Positions 56,106-63,030 of a DNA stretch of 64,000 bases are shown here, in pieces; position 1 is the first letter of the stretch; every line of letters starts with the position of its first letter. The translations under genes and the position numbers were made by a program. The notes under the pieces were generated by a model that saw only the letters and a list, made by a program, of their open reading frames with translations, made no database searches and was not told the DNA's origin. The stretch comes from Sedimentitalea sp041224545 (GTDB lineage: Bacteria > Pseudomonadota > Alphaproteobacteria > Rhodobacterales > Rhodobacteraceae), in NCBI RefSeq assembly GCF_041224545.1, contig NZ_JBGFGP010000177.1:41814-105813 (forward strand), written 5' to 3'.

Positions 56106-56888
56106 ATGGCTGAATTCGACACGAGTCACATGACAGGCCGGACTGCTGCCGGTGTGCGCAGTGCGGCGATCGACGAAGGCCTGCGTGCGCACATGAACAA
56201 GGTCTACGGCACGATGTCCGTAGGCATGCTGATCACGTTCGCCGCCGCCTGGGCCCTGTCCGGCCTTGCGGTGAGCAGTGTACCGACCGCATACCAGATC
56301 GGCGCAGATCAGTATCTGACCGGACTCGGCGCTGCACTGTATACATCGCCCCTGAAATGGGTGGTGATGTTTGCGCCGCTCGCCTTTGTTTTCGGCTTCA
56401 GCGCCGGGATCAACCGTATGTCGGCCGCCACCGCGCAGACCGTGTTCTACGTGTTTGCCGCCGTGATGGGCGTTTCGATCAGCTCGATCTTCCTCGTCTT
56501 CACGGGCTACTCGATCATGCAGGTGTTCCTGATCACCGCGATCGCGTTCGCCGGCCTGTCGCTCTGGGGTTATACCACCAAGAAAGACATCTCCGGCTGG
56601 GGCAGCTTCCTGATCATGGGCGTGATCGGCCTGATCGTGGCCTCGATCGTGAACATCTTCTGGCCGATGCCCGGACTGTCCTTCGCGATCTCGATCCTCG
56701 GTGTGCTGATCTTTGCAGGCCTGACCGCGTACGACACCCAGAACATCAAGAACACCTATGTGCAGATGGCGCATTCCGGTGACACCGAATGGCTGGGCAA
56801 AGCCGCGATCATGGGTGCCCTGAACCTGTATCTCGACTTCATCAACATGTTCATGTTCCTGCTGCAACTCTTGGGGAATCGAGAGTAA
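56106..56888 (+). CDS. Bax inhibitor-1/YccA family membrane protein
   Basis: The 260-residue protein has seven predicted helices and the family segments YGTMSVGMLITFAAAWAL near the N-terminus and GLTAYDTQNIKN with the conserved Asp pair near residue 212. BI-1 proteins are pH-dependent calcium leak channels or interact with FtsH. Strong expression is suggested by GGAGACC before the ATG. A perfect intrinsic terminator follows. Confidence 0.93.
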   Translation: MAEFDTSHMTGRTAAGVRSAAIDEGLRAHMNKVYGTMSVGMLITFAAAWALSGLAVSSVPTAYQIGADQYLTGLGAALYTSPLKWVVMFAPLAFVFGFSAGINRMSAATAQTVFYVFAAVMGVSISSIFLVFTGYSIMQVFLITAIAFAGLSLWGYTTKKDISGWGSFLIMGVIGLIVASIVNIFWPMPGLSFAISILGVLIFAGLTAYDTQNIKNTYVQMAHSGDTEWLGKAAIMGALNLYLDFINMFMFLLQLLGNRE

Positions 56889-56909
56889 CCGTCCCTACAG
56901 CACCGCTTG

Positions 56910-56944
56910 AGCCTGCCAAGACGCTGTCTTGGCAGGCTTTTTTG
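56910..56944 (+). terminator. Rho-independent terminator of the BI-1 gene
   Basis: AGCCTGCCAAGAC (56910-56922) pairs perfectly over 13 bp with 56926-56938 around the loop GCT and runs into TTTTTT. It begins 21 bases after the stop codon. It also marks the end of the conserved chromosomal backbone before the mobile-element region. Confidence 0.95.
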
Positions 56945-56976
56945 TTTCTTAGACATCTTCTCTTGAGACCGCGAGA

Positions 56977-57108
56977 CTAATTCACGTACCGGCTGGCGCC
57001 TGTAGGATCAGCGATGTGCTGTTCCGGGTACTGAAGCAGGATGTCTTCGGTGATGGCATCGTTGGTGGTTGAAAAGGACCCTCGCCCCCAAAACCGGCAG
57101 CCCCAGTA
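56977..57108 (-). pseudogene. IS200-family transposase TnpA, C-terminal remnant
   Basis: Read on the minus strand, the codons end in a TAG at 56977-56979 and give WGCRFWGRGSFSTTND, AITEDILLQYPEQHIADP and TGASRYVN, the conserved C-terminal part of IS200/IS605-type TnpA. The reading stops abruptly at about 57108 where IS3 sequence begins, so the N-terminal two thirds, including the HUH motif, are missing. The rest of the element was not found elsewhere in the window. Confidence 0.8.
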
Positions 57109-57109
57109 G

Positions 57110-57818
57110 TGGACCTGTTACGATTTGGTGCCGCTCCGATTGCCCACTTAAGCGGCCATTCTTTCGAAAGCCAAGGGGGTTTTCCAGCTCAGGGCTGAGT
57201 GGCGTCTGCGTGGATTGTAGAACCCGTTTATGTATTCGAAGATGGCGATCTCGGCATCGCGGCGTGTTCGCCAGGACCGTTGCCAAAGTAGCTCAGCCTT
57301 GATCGTCTTGAAGAAAGTCTCAACCGCCGCGTTGTCGTAGCAATTGCCAGTGCCGCTCATCGACATCTGGACCCCATGCTTTCGCAGGAGCTTCTGATAA
57401 TCGTGAGAACAATATTGGCTGCCGCGGTCCGTGTGATGAATGCATCCTTGGGGCGGTTGCCGCAGAGCCACAGCCATCTTAAATGCCCGGATGGCGAGAT
57501 CACGCTTCATCCGATTGCTGACAGCCCAGCCGATCACCCGCCGAGAATGCAGATCAAGGATAACGGCAAGGTAGAGCCATCCTTCTCGGGTCCAGACATA
57601 GCTAATGTCACCGGCCCACTTCTGGTTCGGCTGATCTGCGCGGAAGTCCCGGTTCAATAGGTTGGGTGCTATGTTGAATGCGTGGTTGCTATCGGTCGTC
57701 ACCTTGTGTTTGCGGGTTCTGACGACGGATATGCCGTTCTCTTGCATCAAACGGACAACACGGCGATGCCCAAAATCAAAGCCAAGCTCCTTCAGCTCTT
57801 CGGTCATGCGGCGCCTGC
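57110..57818 (-). mobile_element. IS3-family insertion sequence, truncated at its 5' side
   Basis: The right end is read as TGGACCTGTTACGATTTGG at 57110, directly abutting the IS200 remnant. The element contains the orfB transposase and breaks off near 57818, where serine-recombinase sequence begins. OrfA and the other terminal repeat are absent. Confidence 0.75.
57148..57807 (-). CDS. IS3-family transposase OrfB, N-terminally truncated
   Basis: The 219-residue reading covers the C-terminal three quarters of an IS3 OrfB. The catalytic DDE residues are all present: GDISYVWT (first D), HTDRGSQYC (second D) and ETFFKTIKAEL (E). The usual N-terminal HTH_21 domain before RRMTEELKELGF is missing because the sequence changes to recombinase at 57818. 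It is therefore probably inactive. Confidence 0.85.
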   Translation of the reverse strand: MTEELKELGFDFGHRRVVRLMQENGISVVRTRKHKVTTDSNHAFNIAPNLLNRDFRADQPNQKWAGDISYVWTREGWLYLAVILDLHSRRVIGWAVSNRMKRDLAIRAFKMAVALRQPPQGCIHHTDRGSQYCSHDYQKLLRKHGVQMSMSGTGNCYDNAAVETFFKTIKAELLWQRSWRTRRDAEIAIFEYINGFYNPRRRHSALSWKTPLAFERMAA

Positions 57819-58140
57819 CAAGTCCTACCCTTACTACCTATGCGACACGAAAGGTTGCAACTCCTACTGCAAGTCCATTCGCCGCGCTGATATCGAAGAG
57901 GGCTTCGAGTCGCTCCTGCGGAACATGACGCCGTCGCGCAGCCTGCTCAGCGTCGCCCGCAAGATGTTTGCCGATCTGTGGGACGACCGACTGGTACGGG
58001 CGGAAGCTGACGAACAGGACCTGAAAAGCGCCTCGGTGAAATCGAGCGCCAGAGTGACGCGCTGCTCGCCCGAATCGTGGAGACAGAGAGCGTTCCTGTC
58101 ATCACGGCATATGAGAAAAAAGATCGGTGCGCTCAGTGCG
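57815..58140 (+). pseudogene. Serine recombinase fragment (zinc-ribbon and C-terminal part), frameshifted
   Basis: Plus-strand reading gives SYPYYLCDTKGCNSYCKSIR with Cys pairs of the recombinase zinc ribbon, then EEGFESLLRNMTPSRSLLSVARKMF, typical of large serine recombinases. From about 58030 the conserved helix (ALGEIERQSDALLARIVE, VPVITAYEKK) continues in a different frame, so at least one frameshift is present; KKIGALSAYSK returns to the first. The catalytic Ser domain is missing, cut off by the IS3 sequence. Confidence 0.75.
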
Positions 58141-58652
58141 TATTCCAAAACCACTCGGCATCCTGTCCATGCTTGATACGGCACCCTGTCCATAATGAAG
58201 CAGCAGACAAACAACGACACGGGCACAGGCTATCATACAGCGGATCAGGGGCGAGATGAGCCAGCCCCGGCCCGCTCTCCATAAGAAGGGCCGTAGGGAC
58301 GGGGCTGGCGGCGGTCGAATTTAGGAGGTCACCCATCCGCTCAGAGCAGTATCCTTTTACTACGCAAGCCTCGCCGCATAGGGCCACGCCGTAGCGCTTA
58401 CGGATCCCGGACTACAAGATCAACAGCGTCGAGGATCTGCTACCGTGGAAATGGAGCCCGTAGCGGTCAGACCGGACGGTTACCGAAATAGGCCGAGGCT
58501 CTGTGGAAACTCGTCGGGTTGTGGCTATCGTTGGCTACTTGGCAGATGCTGGCTTTCAGGTGAGGGATAGTGTTCTTGTAGATCACTGCGGGATTGCGGC
58601 CATCAAGCCTCGGATGCCGATGAGTGCGACCATACCTTCGACCGGCTTTAAC

Positions 58653-58799
58653 AGGCCGCTGAAAAAGATCTCAGTCGCGCGCCTGTCGGCTCGCTCGTCA
58701 GGCTCCAATGCGCTGGATTTTCATCAGCTCAACGAGAGGGCCCGAAAAATGACGCCCCTTAGCGTCGAAAAGGCGATGGCCGGATTTTTTCAGCGGCCT
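58653..58799. repeat. 147-bp interval bounded by 14-bp inverted repeats
   Basis: AGGCCGCTGAAAAA at 58653-58666 is matched in inverse by TTTTTCAGCGGCCT at 58786-58799. Such ends are typical of small non-autonomous insertion elements, but no target duplication is evident and the interior has no recognised content. Confidence 0.55.
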
Positions 58800-58832
58800 T
58801 CTAAGGGACTGTTTTTGCAGAGGCTTGCGCCA

Positions 58833-58854
58833 GTACGTTCTGAACAAAACGTAC
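58833..58854. repeat. GTACGTT inverted repeat
   Basis: GTACGTT (58833-58839) mirrors AACGTAC (58848-58854) over an 8-base centre that includes GTTCTGAAC. It could be a protein-binding site or chance; no gene is adjacent. Confidence 0.35.
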
Positions 58855-59076
58855 CGAATATGTCTGGGCCGATAAGGACATCATCAGGAACGCGACAATC
58901 AAGATGACACCGAAGGTGGCGGCACTTTTTCATCTTGGGAGACCCAATAGACAACTGGGGTAAGGATATCGTTCTCATCGACCGCCTCGACCGGCATCAT
59001 GGCGACAAGCCTCCGTTTTGAGCGGCGCGGTGTACCTTGTAACGTAACATAAGGCCCAAACTGGCCTGCACTACCC

Positions 59077-59105
59077 GGCGGGGCGCTACGGTGCCCCGCC
59101 TTATT
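59077..59105 (+). terminator. Stem-loop followed by TTATT, probable terminator
   Basis: GGCGGGGC (59077-59084) pairs with GCCCCGCC (59093-59100) across GCTACGGT and runs into TTATT. It could end transcription coming from either direction in this debris region. Confidence 0.6.
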
Positions 59106-59264
59106 GCTGTTCTAAAACCTTCAGAGCTAAGTTACGGTTACAAGTTACAAAATAGTCAGCGGCAGGTAGATTTGCTACGGAATATTAAGGACGTTAGAGG
59201 AGCGCACAGGGTGCCTTAGGCTATGGCGCAGGGTTTTGTGCAGCACACCCCTTAGGTGGGGCCT

Positions 59265-59354
59265 GTGCGGCCCGCTCTGGGCCTCTCCCGTCTGTTTGCG
59301 CTGGGCTGGGCCGTTATGGGTTGCACCAACGCGCCGGACCATCACCGCGCCTAA
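59265..59354 (+). CDS. Possible 29-residue lipoprotein
   Basis: A GTG at 59265 with GGTGGGG shortly upstream opens a 29-codon frame: RPALGLSRLFALGWAVMGC then TNAPDHHRA. The hydrophobic segment followed by Cys resembles a lipobox, and the length is that of entericidin-like or Rz1-like small lipoproteins. It overlaps the stop of the frameshifted gene on the other strand by 4 bases. Evidence is only the pattern. Confidence 0.35.
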   Translation: MRPALGLSRLFALGWAVMGCTNAPDHHRA

Positions 59355-59607
59355 TTAACGCTCAGCGATTCGGTCTGCCAGCTCCCGCGTTCGGGGAAGT
59401 ATCGGATCGTGCCGGTAAACGTGCCCCTCAGCATCGCCCCGAATCCATTTTGGGCGTCGAAGTGCCCGTTCACTCGGTATAAACAATCGCCAAGATGGCC
59501 CGTCCCGGCGTCATAGCGCCAAGGGAACTCTGCTGTAGAAGGCGCAGCCAACGGATAAATACTCCGACGAAGGTCGTTCCCTGTTTCTTCAATTCACTGC
59601 TGCTCAT
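59351..59607 (-). pseudogene. Small gene split over two frames (QNGFGAM-type domain)
   Basis: An ATG at 59607 with GAGGAG upstream opens SSSELKKQGTTFVGVFIRW, which runs to a stop at 59470 as 45 residues. A conserved-looking domain follows in another frame: PLAAPSTAEFPWRYDAGTG, VNGHFDAQNGFGAM, GTFTGTIRYFPERGSWQ, ending at 59351. Together about 85 residues would fit one protein after a frameshift near 59553. The QNGFGA core is similar to small conserved domains in phage-like proteins. Either a decayed gene or programmed frameshifting is involved; the former is simpler. Confidence 0.55.
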
Positions 59608-59935
59608 AACGGCTCCTCTACTAACGAAATCGGCCACCAGAGTTTCCTCTGGCAGCCGGGGAGTTAGTAAGCCGCCCGTAGACAACCGCGCTGGCCTTTA
59701 GGCCGAAGCCCTGGACATACGCCAGTGCCTCCCCGACCATAAGGTTCGAGGAGGTGCATTACGGTCTGCACCGACCGCTACGGGAGGGGTTACTACGCCC
59801 CGAGATCGGCCATTTTCGCCAATCCTGAGTGCAGCCTAGCCCGAATGTCTAAAAATCGAAAGTGCAATCGTCACCTTGCGGCCATACTGAAGGCGTTGAT
59901 TCCAGTGCTAAAATCGGGGTGACGTCTGAGAAGGG

Positions 59936-60011
59936 TGGTGCCGCTGATAGGACTCGAACCTACGACCCCATCATTACGAATGACGTGCTCTACCAGCTGA
60001 GCTACAGCGGC
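59936..60011 (-). tRNA. tRNA-Thr (anticodon CGT)
   Basis: The 76-base gene reads from 60011 downward: acceptor GCCGCTG pairs with CAGCGGC, D-arm GCTCAGCTGGTAGAGC, anticodon stem CGTCA with TGATG around TTCGTAA (anticodon CGT), and T-arm GTAGG TTCGAGT CCTAT. CCA is encoded. All standard features are intact. Sequence downstream of its 3' end is gene-poor; a degenerate copy lies 89 bases upstream. Confidence 0.95.
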
Positions 60012-60027
60012 ATCCTTCTCTTTCTGC

Positions 60028-60048
60028 GGCCCTACTATGGCCCTACTA
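60028..60048. repeat. Tandem GGCCCTACTA repeat
   Basis: GGCCCTACTA occurs at 60028-60037 and again at 60039-60048, one base apart, between the intact tRNA and its truncated copy. Confidence 0.6.
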
Positions 60049-60098
60049 GTTACTCCGCGCCTTCTCTAACTCACTGGTCTTGAACGTCAATCGCGGAT

Positions 60099-60147
60099 GG
60101 ACCCGCTACTTACGAAAGACCTGCTCTACCAGCTGAGCTATTGAGGC
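60099..60147 (-). pseudogene. Truncated tRNA-Thr-like copy
   Basis: From 60147 downward the sequence follows a tRNA: GCCTCAA, TAGCTCAGCTGGTAGAGCA, then GGTCTTTCGTAAGTAGC with the CGT anticodon, and GGGTC. After about 60099 it diverges and no T-arm or acceptor partner follows; the anticodon stem no longer pairs well. It resembles the intact tRNA-Thr next to it and looks like a remnant of duplication or integration. Confidence 0.7.
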
Positions 60148-60194
60148 GACGGACGCTCCGTTTATAGGCTGAACGCCTGTCGCGCAAGGGAGAA

Positions 60195-60458
60195 TCAGAA
60201 CGGGATTTCCTCTTCGCCATCATCAGGAAGCTCAAACCCGAACAGCCCAGCGCGCGGCGGTTCGGGCCAGTTCGAGTCGAACCAATCCGTCTTGATCTTG
60301 TAATTGTATGCATAGGGATAACGCGGAGGTTGTCGGGGACGAACCTCACAGACTTCATGGCAGCTTACAACTTCGCGCGCTGTCTCAAGACCCTCAACGG
60401 GCTCACACTCTACGAATACATCTGCAAGGTCTGGACCATCAGAGCCAGACAGATTCAT
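60195..60458 (-). CDS. Hypothetical protein, 5' end replaced by IS481 antisense sequence
   Basis: A minus-strand frame ends YPYAYNYKIKTDWFDSNWPE, PPRAGLFGFELPDDGEEEIPF at 60195. The C-terminal 45 residues (60195-60335) look like real coding sequence. From 60336 upward the same frame is antisense to an IS481 transposase fragment, so the N-terminal part is probably fortuitous; the ATG at 60458 is only the nearest start. Likely the tail of a gene cut by the insertion. Confidence 0.35.
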   Translation of the reverse strand: MNLSGSDGPDLADVFVECEPVEGLETAREVVSCHEVCEVRPRQPPRYPYAYNYKIKTDWFDSNWPEPPRAGLFGFELPDDGEEEIPF

Positions 60459-60510
60459 CCTAAATCCGATCCACCAGATGCCGGGACTGAACACCTTGTG
60501 TGTCTCGGGT
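60336..60510 (+). pseudogene. IS481-type transposase, C-terminal fragment with frameshift
   Basis: Plus-strand reading gives LTDFMAAYNFARCLKTLNG, LTLYEYICKVWT, and then, in the next frame, SEPDRFILNPIHQMPGLNT, which together form the conserved C-terminus of IS481-family transposases. A frameshift lies near 60434. The N-terminal part is missing before 60336. A related middle fragment occurs near 62370-62507. Confidence 0.75.
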
Positions 60511-60584
60511 CTGCTACATTAGCCCCATCGCGGCTCCCGGCCAGGAGCTGCGATGGGGTGGGATACAGCGCTGAACACCTTGTG
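60487..60584. repeat. Direct repeats CTGAACACCTTGTG flanking a strong hairpin
   Basis: CTGAACACCTTGTG occurs at 60487-60500 and 60571-60584. Between them CCCCATCGCGGCTCC (60523-60537) pairs with 60544-60558 as a 15-bp stem containing one G-T pair and a 6-base loop. The arrangement suggests a short inserted element or recombination scar immediately after the IS481 tail. Confidence 0.65.
60523..60558. terminator. 15-bp hairpin between direct repeats
   Basis: Stem CCCCATCGCGGCTCC with its complement and loop CGGCCA. No T run follows, so termination is uncertain; the structure may instead belong to a small mobile element. Confidence 0.45.
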
Positions 60585-60690
60585 GCCTGACCACGATCGC
60601 TAGCAGGCGATCCCGCCTCTCTTCACCGTCTCGAACAGTTGACGGCGGCCCGTTTTTCGGGACCGCGAAGCATAAGGAAGAGAGTGTGAT

Positions 60691-61204
60691 ATGATACCAG
60701 CAGCAGCCGTGATCGGCATAGATGTTTCCCGCGATTGGCTCGACGGTTTTATGCGTCGAACGGGCGACGGCTCCGCCTGCCCAACACCCCAGCAGGCCAT
60801 GCGCAACTTCTCACGCCGATCCAGGATTTGTCCCAGCCAGCGCGGGTCGGATTTGAGGCAACGGGCGGTCAGGAATGGCTGCTCTGGTCTACGTTTGTCG
60901 CGGCCGGGTGGAGGCTGTGCAACTACCACCGGCACAAATCAAGGCCTTTGCCCTTTCCCGGGGCACACGGGCAAAGACCGACCGGATCGATGCCGAGCTC
61001 ATCGCGCGGTTCATGCTGTTCAGGCCTGAAGTCGGGCGGAAACTGCCGGGAGAGAACCTGCGTGTTCTCAGAGCTTTAACTACACGCAGAGCTCAAGTGG
61101 TAGAGATGCGTAAACGGCTTTCTGCACAGATAGCGGCGCGTAGGAAACAACACATTTCTGCCGATCTCGAGGATATGGACGCCAACCTCCTGGCAATGCT
61201 GGAC
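60691..61204 (+). pseudogene. IS110-family transposase, N-terminal part, frameshifted
   Basis: The reading starts ATG at 60691 behind AGGAAGAGAG. VIGIDVSRDWLDGF is the DEDD-domain start of IS110 transposases; the continuation GFEATGGQEWLLW lies in a second frame and QIKAFALSRGTRAKTDRIDAELIARF in a third (in parts). At least two frameshifts are therefore present. At 61205 the sequence is interrupted by an IS3 end (TGACGTGCC). The C-terminal part continues beyond the IS3 piece. Confidence 0.8.
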
Positions 61205-61845
61205 TGACGTGCCCCCCACTGGTCCCTCGTTCATGACGAGAGTCTGCGGGTTTGATTTTGGTAGTCGTCGGTTTCGGGCTTGGCAAGCGCGCCTGGCGCG
61301 GAGCCCTCAAATTGCTCAAGCGTCCGGCGCGCTTCGGCCGGTGTTTTGTTCCCGAGCGATGAGTGCGGCCTGACGGTGTTGTAATCGTAACGCCAGAGCG
61401 CCAGCTTCCGGCGGGCGTCGTCCAGGGTGTCAAATGTCTCCTCGTTCAGCAGTTCGTCGCGCAGGCTGCCGTTGAATGGCTCGATAAAGGCGTTCTGCTG
61501 CGGCTTCCCTGGGTCGATATAGTGCCACGGAATTGCGTTCTGATCGGCCCACCTCGGAATGGCCCGGCTCGTGAACTCTGTCCCCCTCGCCGTTGTCTCT
61601 CGAACCAATGGCGTTCCAATGGTTCGATCGCTGACTATGAATCCGGGTTTACCGTAGATCCGCACCAGCGCATCCAGCTCACGCGCGACACGCGCGCCGG
61701 AGATGCTGGTGTCAGCAATCAGGCACAGGTTTTCGCGACTGCAATCGTCTATCACTGCCAGGATGCGGAATTTCCGGGACGCCCCGAAGCTGTCAGCCAG
61801 GAAGTCCAGCGACCCGCGCGCATTGGGATGCGCCGCCCGATCTCA
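61205..61845 (-). mobile_element. Second IS3-family element, truncated, inserted in IS110
   Basis: The element end TGACGTGCCCCCCACTGGTC starts at 61205, directly inside the IS110 reading. The transposase C-terminal half is present and the element breaks off near 61845, without orfA or the other end. Confidence 0.75.
61231..61845 (-). pseudogene. IS3-family transposase OrfB fragment with palindromic insertion in the DDE motif
   Basis: Minus-strand reading: RGSLDFLADSFGASRKFRI (first D), then DALVRIYGKPGFIVSD, an inserted RTIGTPLVRETTAR, GTEFTSRAIPRWADQ, and AFIEPFNGSLRDELLNEE with the Glu. Family members read VSDNGTEF without the extra residues. The insertion includes a 12-bp inverted repeat at 61600-61611/61616-61627 with one mismatch and keeps the frame. 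The N-terminus is missing. Confidence 0.75.
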
Positions 61846-61889
61846 ATCCGGTCGAAATCAATTGGGCGCGAACCCATAGCGTTCGCGCC

Positions 61890-62361
61890 CTCATATTCTA
61901 CGAACTCAAGGCCCACCTGAGGCGCATCCGCGAACGGGTGGCACGGCTTGGAACCCAAGTCGCAACGACCGCACGCCATGTCGTCTACTCATGTCAATCC
62001 CCGGAGTTGGTGCGATCACGGCAACGTCTTTCGTCACGGTCATTGAAGATCCATGCAACTCAAAAAATCGCGTTCTGTTGGTGCTTAGGTCGGGTTGACG
62101 ACACGGCGACACCAATCAGCAGAGGTTGACTATGACGGTCACATTTCCCGACGTAGAGACAAACAGCTGCGATGGCTGCTCTACGAGGCCGCATCGACCA
62201 TCCTGACCCGCATCGCAGCTGAAAGCAACTTGCGCAGATGGGGCCTCGGGCTGCGCGAAATGGTCGGTTTCAAACGCGCCGCCGTTGCCATGGCGCGCAA
62301 GCTCGCCGTGATAATGTATGCGATGCTGAAATCCGGGGAAGTCTTCGATCCACAGATATGA
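61890..62361 (+). pseudogene. IS110-family transposase, C-terminal part, broken
   Basis: The reading RLLMSIPGVGAITATSFVT is the helix-hairpin-helix-like entry of the C-terminal (transposase_20) domain. After a frameshift near 62060 the frame continues SVGA, stop TAG, VGLTTRRHQSAEVDYDGHIS, RRRDKQLRWLLYEAAST and MARKLAVIMYAMLKSGE to 62361. A premature stop and the frame change make it inactive. It is the continuation of the N-terminal part at 60691-61204. Confidence 0.75.
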
Positions 62362-62369
62362 GCCGCCAT

Positions 62370-62507
62370 GAAGCCTGCGAGGTGCGTTCGCAGCTGGTCG
62401 TGGCTATCGTAGTGGAAGCGCTTGACGGTGACCTCCTTGATCGTGCGGTTCATTCGCTCGACTTGACCGTTCGTCCATGGGTTGTTGGGCTTGGTCAGCC
62501 TTCCATT
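62370..62507 (-). pseudogene. IS481-type transposase, middle fragment
   Basis: Minus-strand reading gives RLTKPNNPWTNGQVERMNR, TIKEVTVKRFHYDSHDQLR and THLAGFMAAH, the integrase-core segment of IS481-family transposases. The reading ends at AAH where IS110 sequence begins; upstream of RLTKPN the match is lost. The fragment overlaps by the motif FMAA with the fragment at 60336 and so is a second copy rather than its missing part. Confidence 0.7.
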
Positions 62508-62655
62508 CCAAAGAAAGGATCGCACCATCAAACCGTAGGATCAAACACCTAGACCTAGCCTAGATCGTAACCGGCCGCTCTGGGCCGCCTTCTGAGCATG
62601 GTCGCAAGATCTTAGGCTACCGTCGTTACCGACGTCGTATTGACAGGGAGATCGG

Positions 62656-63030
62656 ATGCGGCAGGGTAAAGTGCTGGGTGTGGAACGCCGCCGACGGTGG
62701 TCGGATGAGAAGAAGCTGGCGATCCTTGGGAAGGTTGGCTTGTCCGGGCGGACCGTTGCGGATGTCGCGCGGGAGGAAGACCTGACGCGACAGCACATCT
62801 ACCAGTGGCGGCAGGAGTTGCGGCGCAAGGGAATTTGGCCGCGATCTGAGGAAACGGTGTTCTTGCCGGTGGACCTTTCTCCGGTTCTGGAACCAGAGCT
62901 GAGATCGGCGGTGGAGGCGCCGGAGTCCGCGGTGGAGATCGTGCTGCGCAATGGTCGCCGGCTTCTGTGCAGTGGCGGCATAGAGGATCATTATTTGGCG
63001 CGGCTGATCCGGTTGGTGGAGACGGCATGA
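62656..63030 (+). CDS. tnpA: IS66 TnpA
   Basis: The 124-residue protein starts behind GGGAG. The helix-turn-helix RRRWSDEKKLAILGKVGLSG, VADVAREEDLTRQHIYQWR is typical of IS66 TnpA. Its stop overlaps the start of tnpB (ATGA). TnpA and TnpB are needed for transposition in functional IS66 elements. Confidence 0.92.
   Translation: MRQGKVLGVERRRRWSDEKKLAILGKVGLSGRTVADVAREEDLTRQHIYQWRQELRRKGIWPRSEETVFLPVDLSPVLEPELRSAVEAPESAVEIVLRNGRRLLCSGGIEDHYLARLIRLVETA

Larger units (their letters stand above)
58143..59264. other. Low-coding stretch with mobile-element debris
   Basis: No complete gene is supported in these 1.1 kb. Visible pieces are a short plus-strand tail ending DYKINSVEDLLPWKWSP near 58410-58460 that resembles the C-terminus of IS66-type transposases, a 14-bp inverted-repeat pair (58653/58786), an inverted repeat near 58833-58854, and a stem-loop near 59077-59100. 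A 134-codon open frame at 58503-58907 shows no protein-like features and was not accepted. Confidence 0.5.

Noticed and set aside
58133..58387. An 84-codon minus-strand frame near the recombinase remnant
   Set aside because: Overlaps the recombinase fragment and has no supported start.
58833..58854. LexA-type SOS box
   Set aside because: Alphaproteobacterial LexA sites are GTTC-N7-GTTC; here GTTC is followed by a mirrored GAAC at short spacing, which does not fit.
58503..58907. A 134-codon plus-strand frame in the debris region
   Set aside because: No RBS, no recognisable motif, and it spans the inverted-repeat pair; treated as chance.
56945..59936. Direct repeat of the tRNA-Thr 3' end marking the far side of an integrated island
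   Set aside because: I looked for the sequence of 59936-59960 elsewhere in the window and found no convincing copy.
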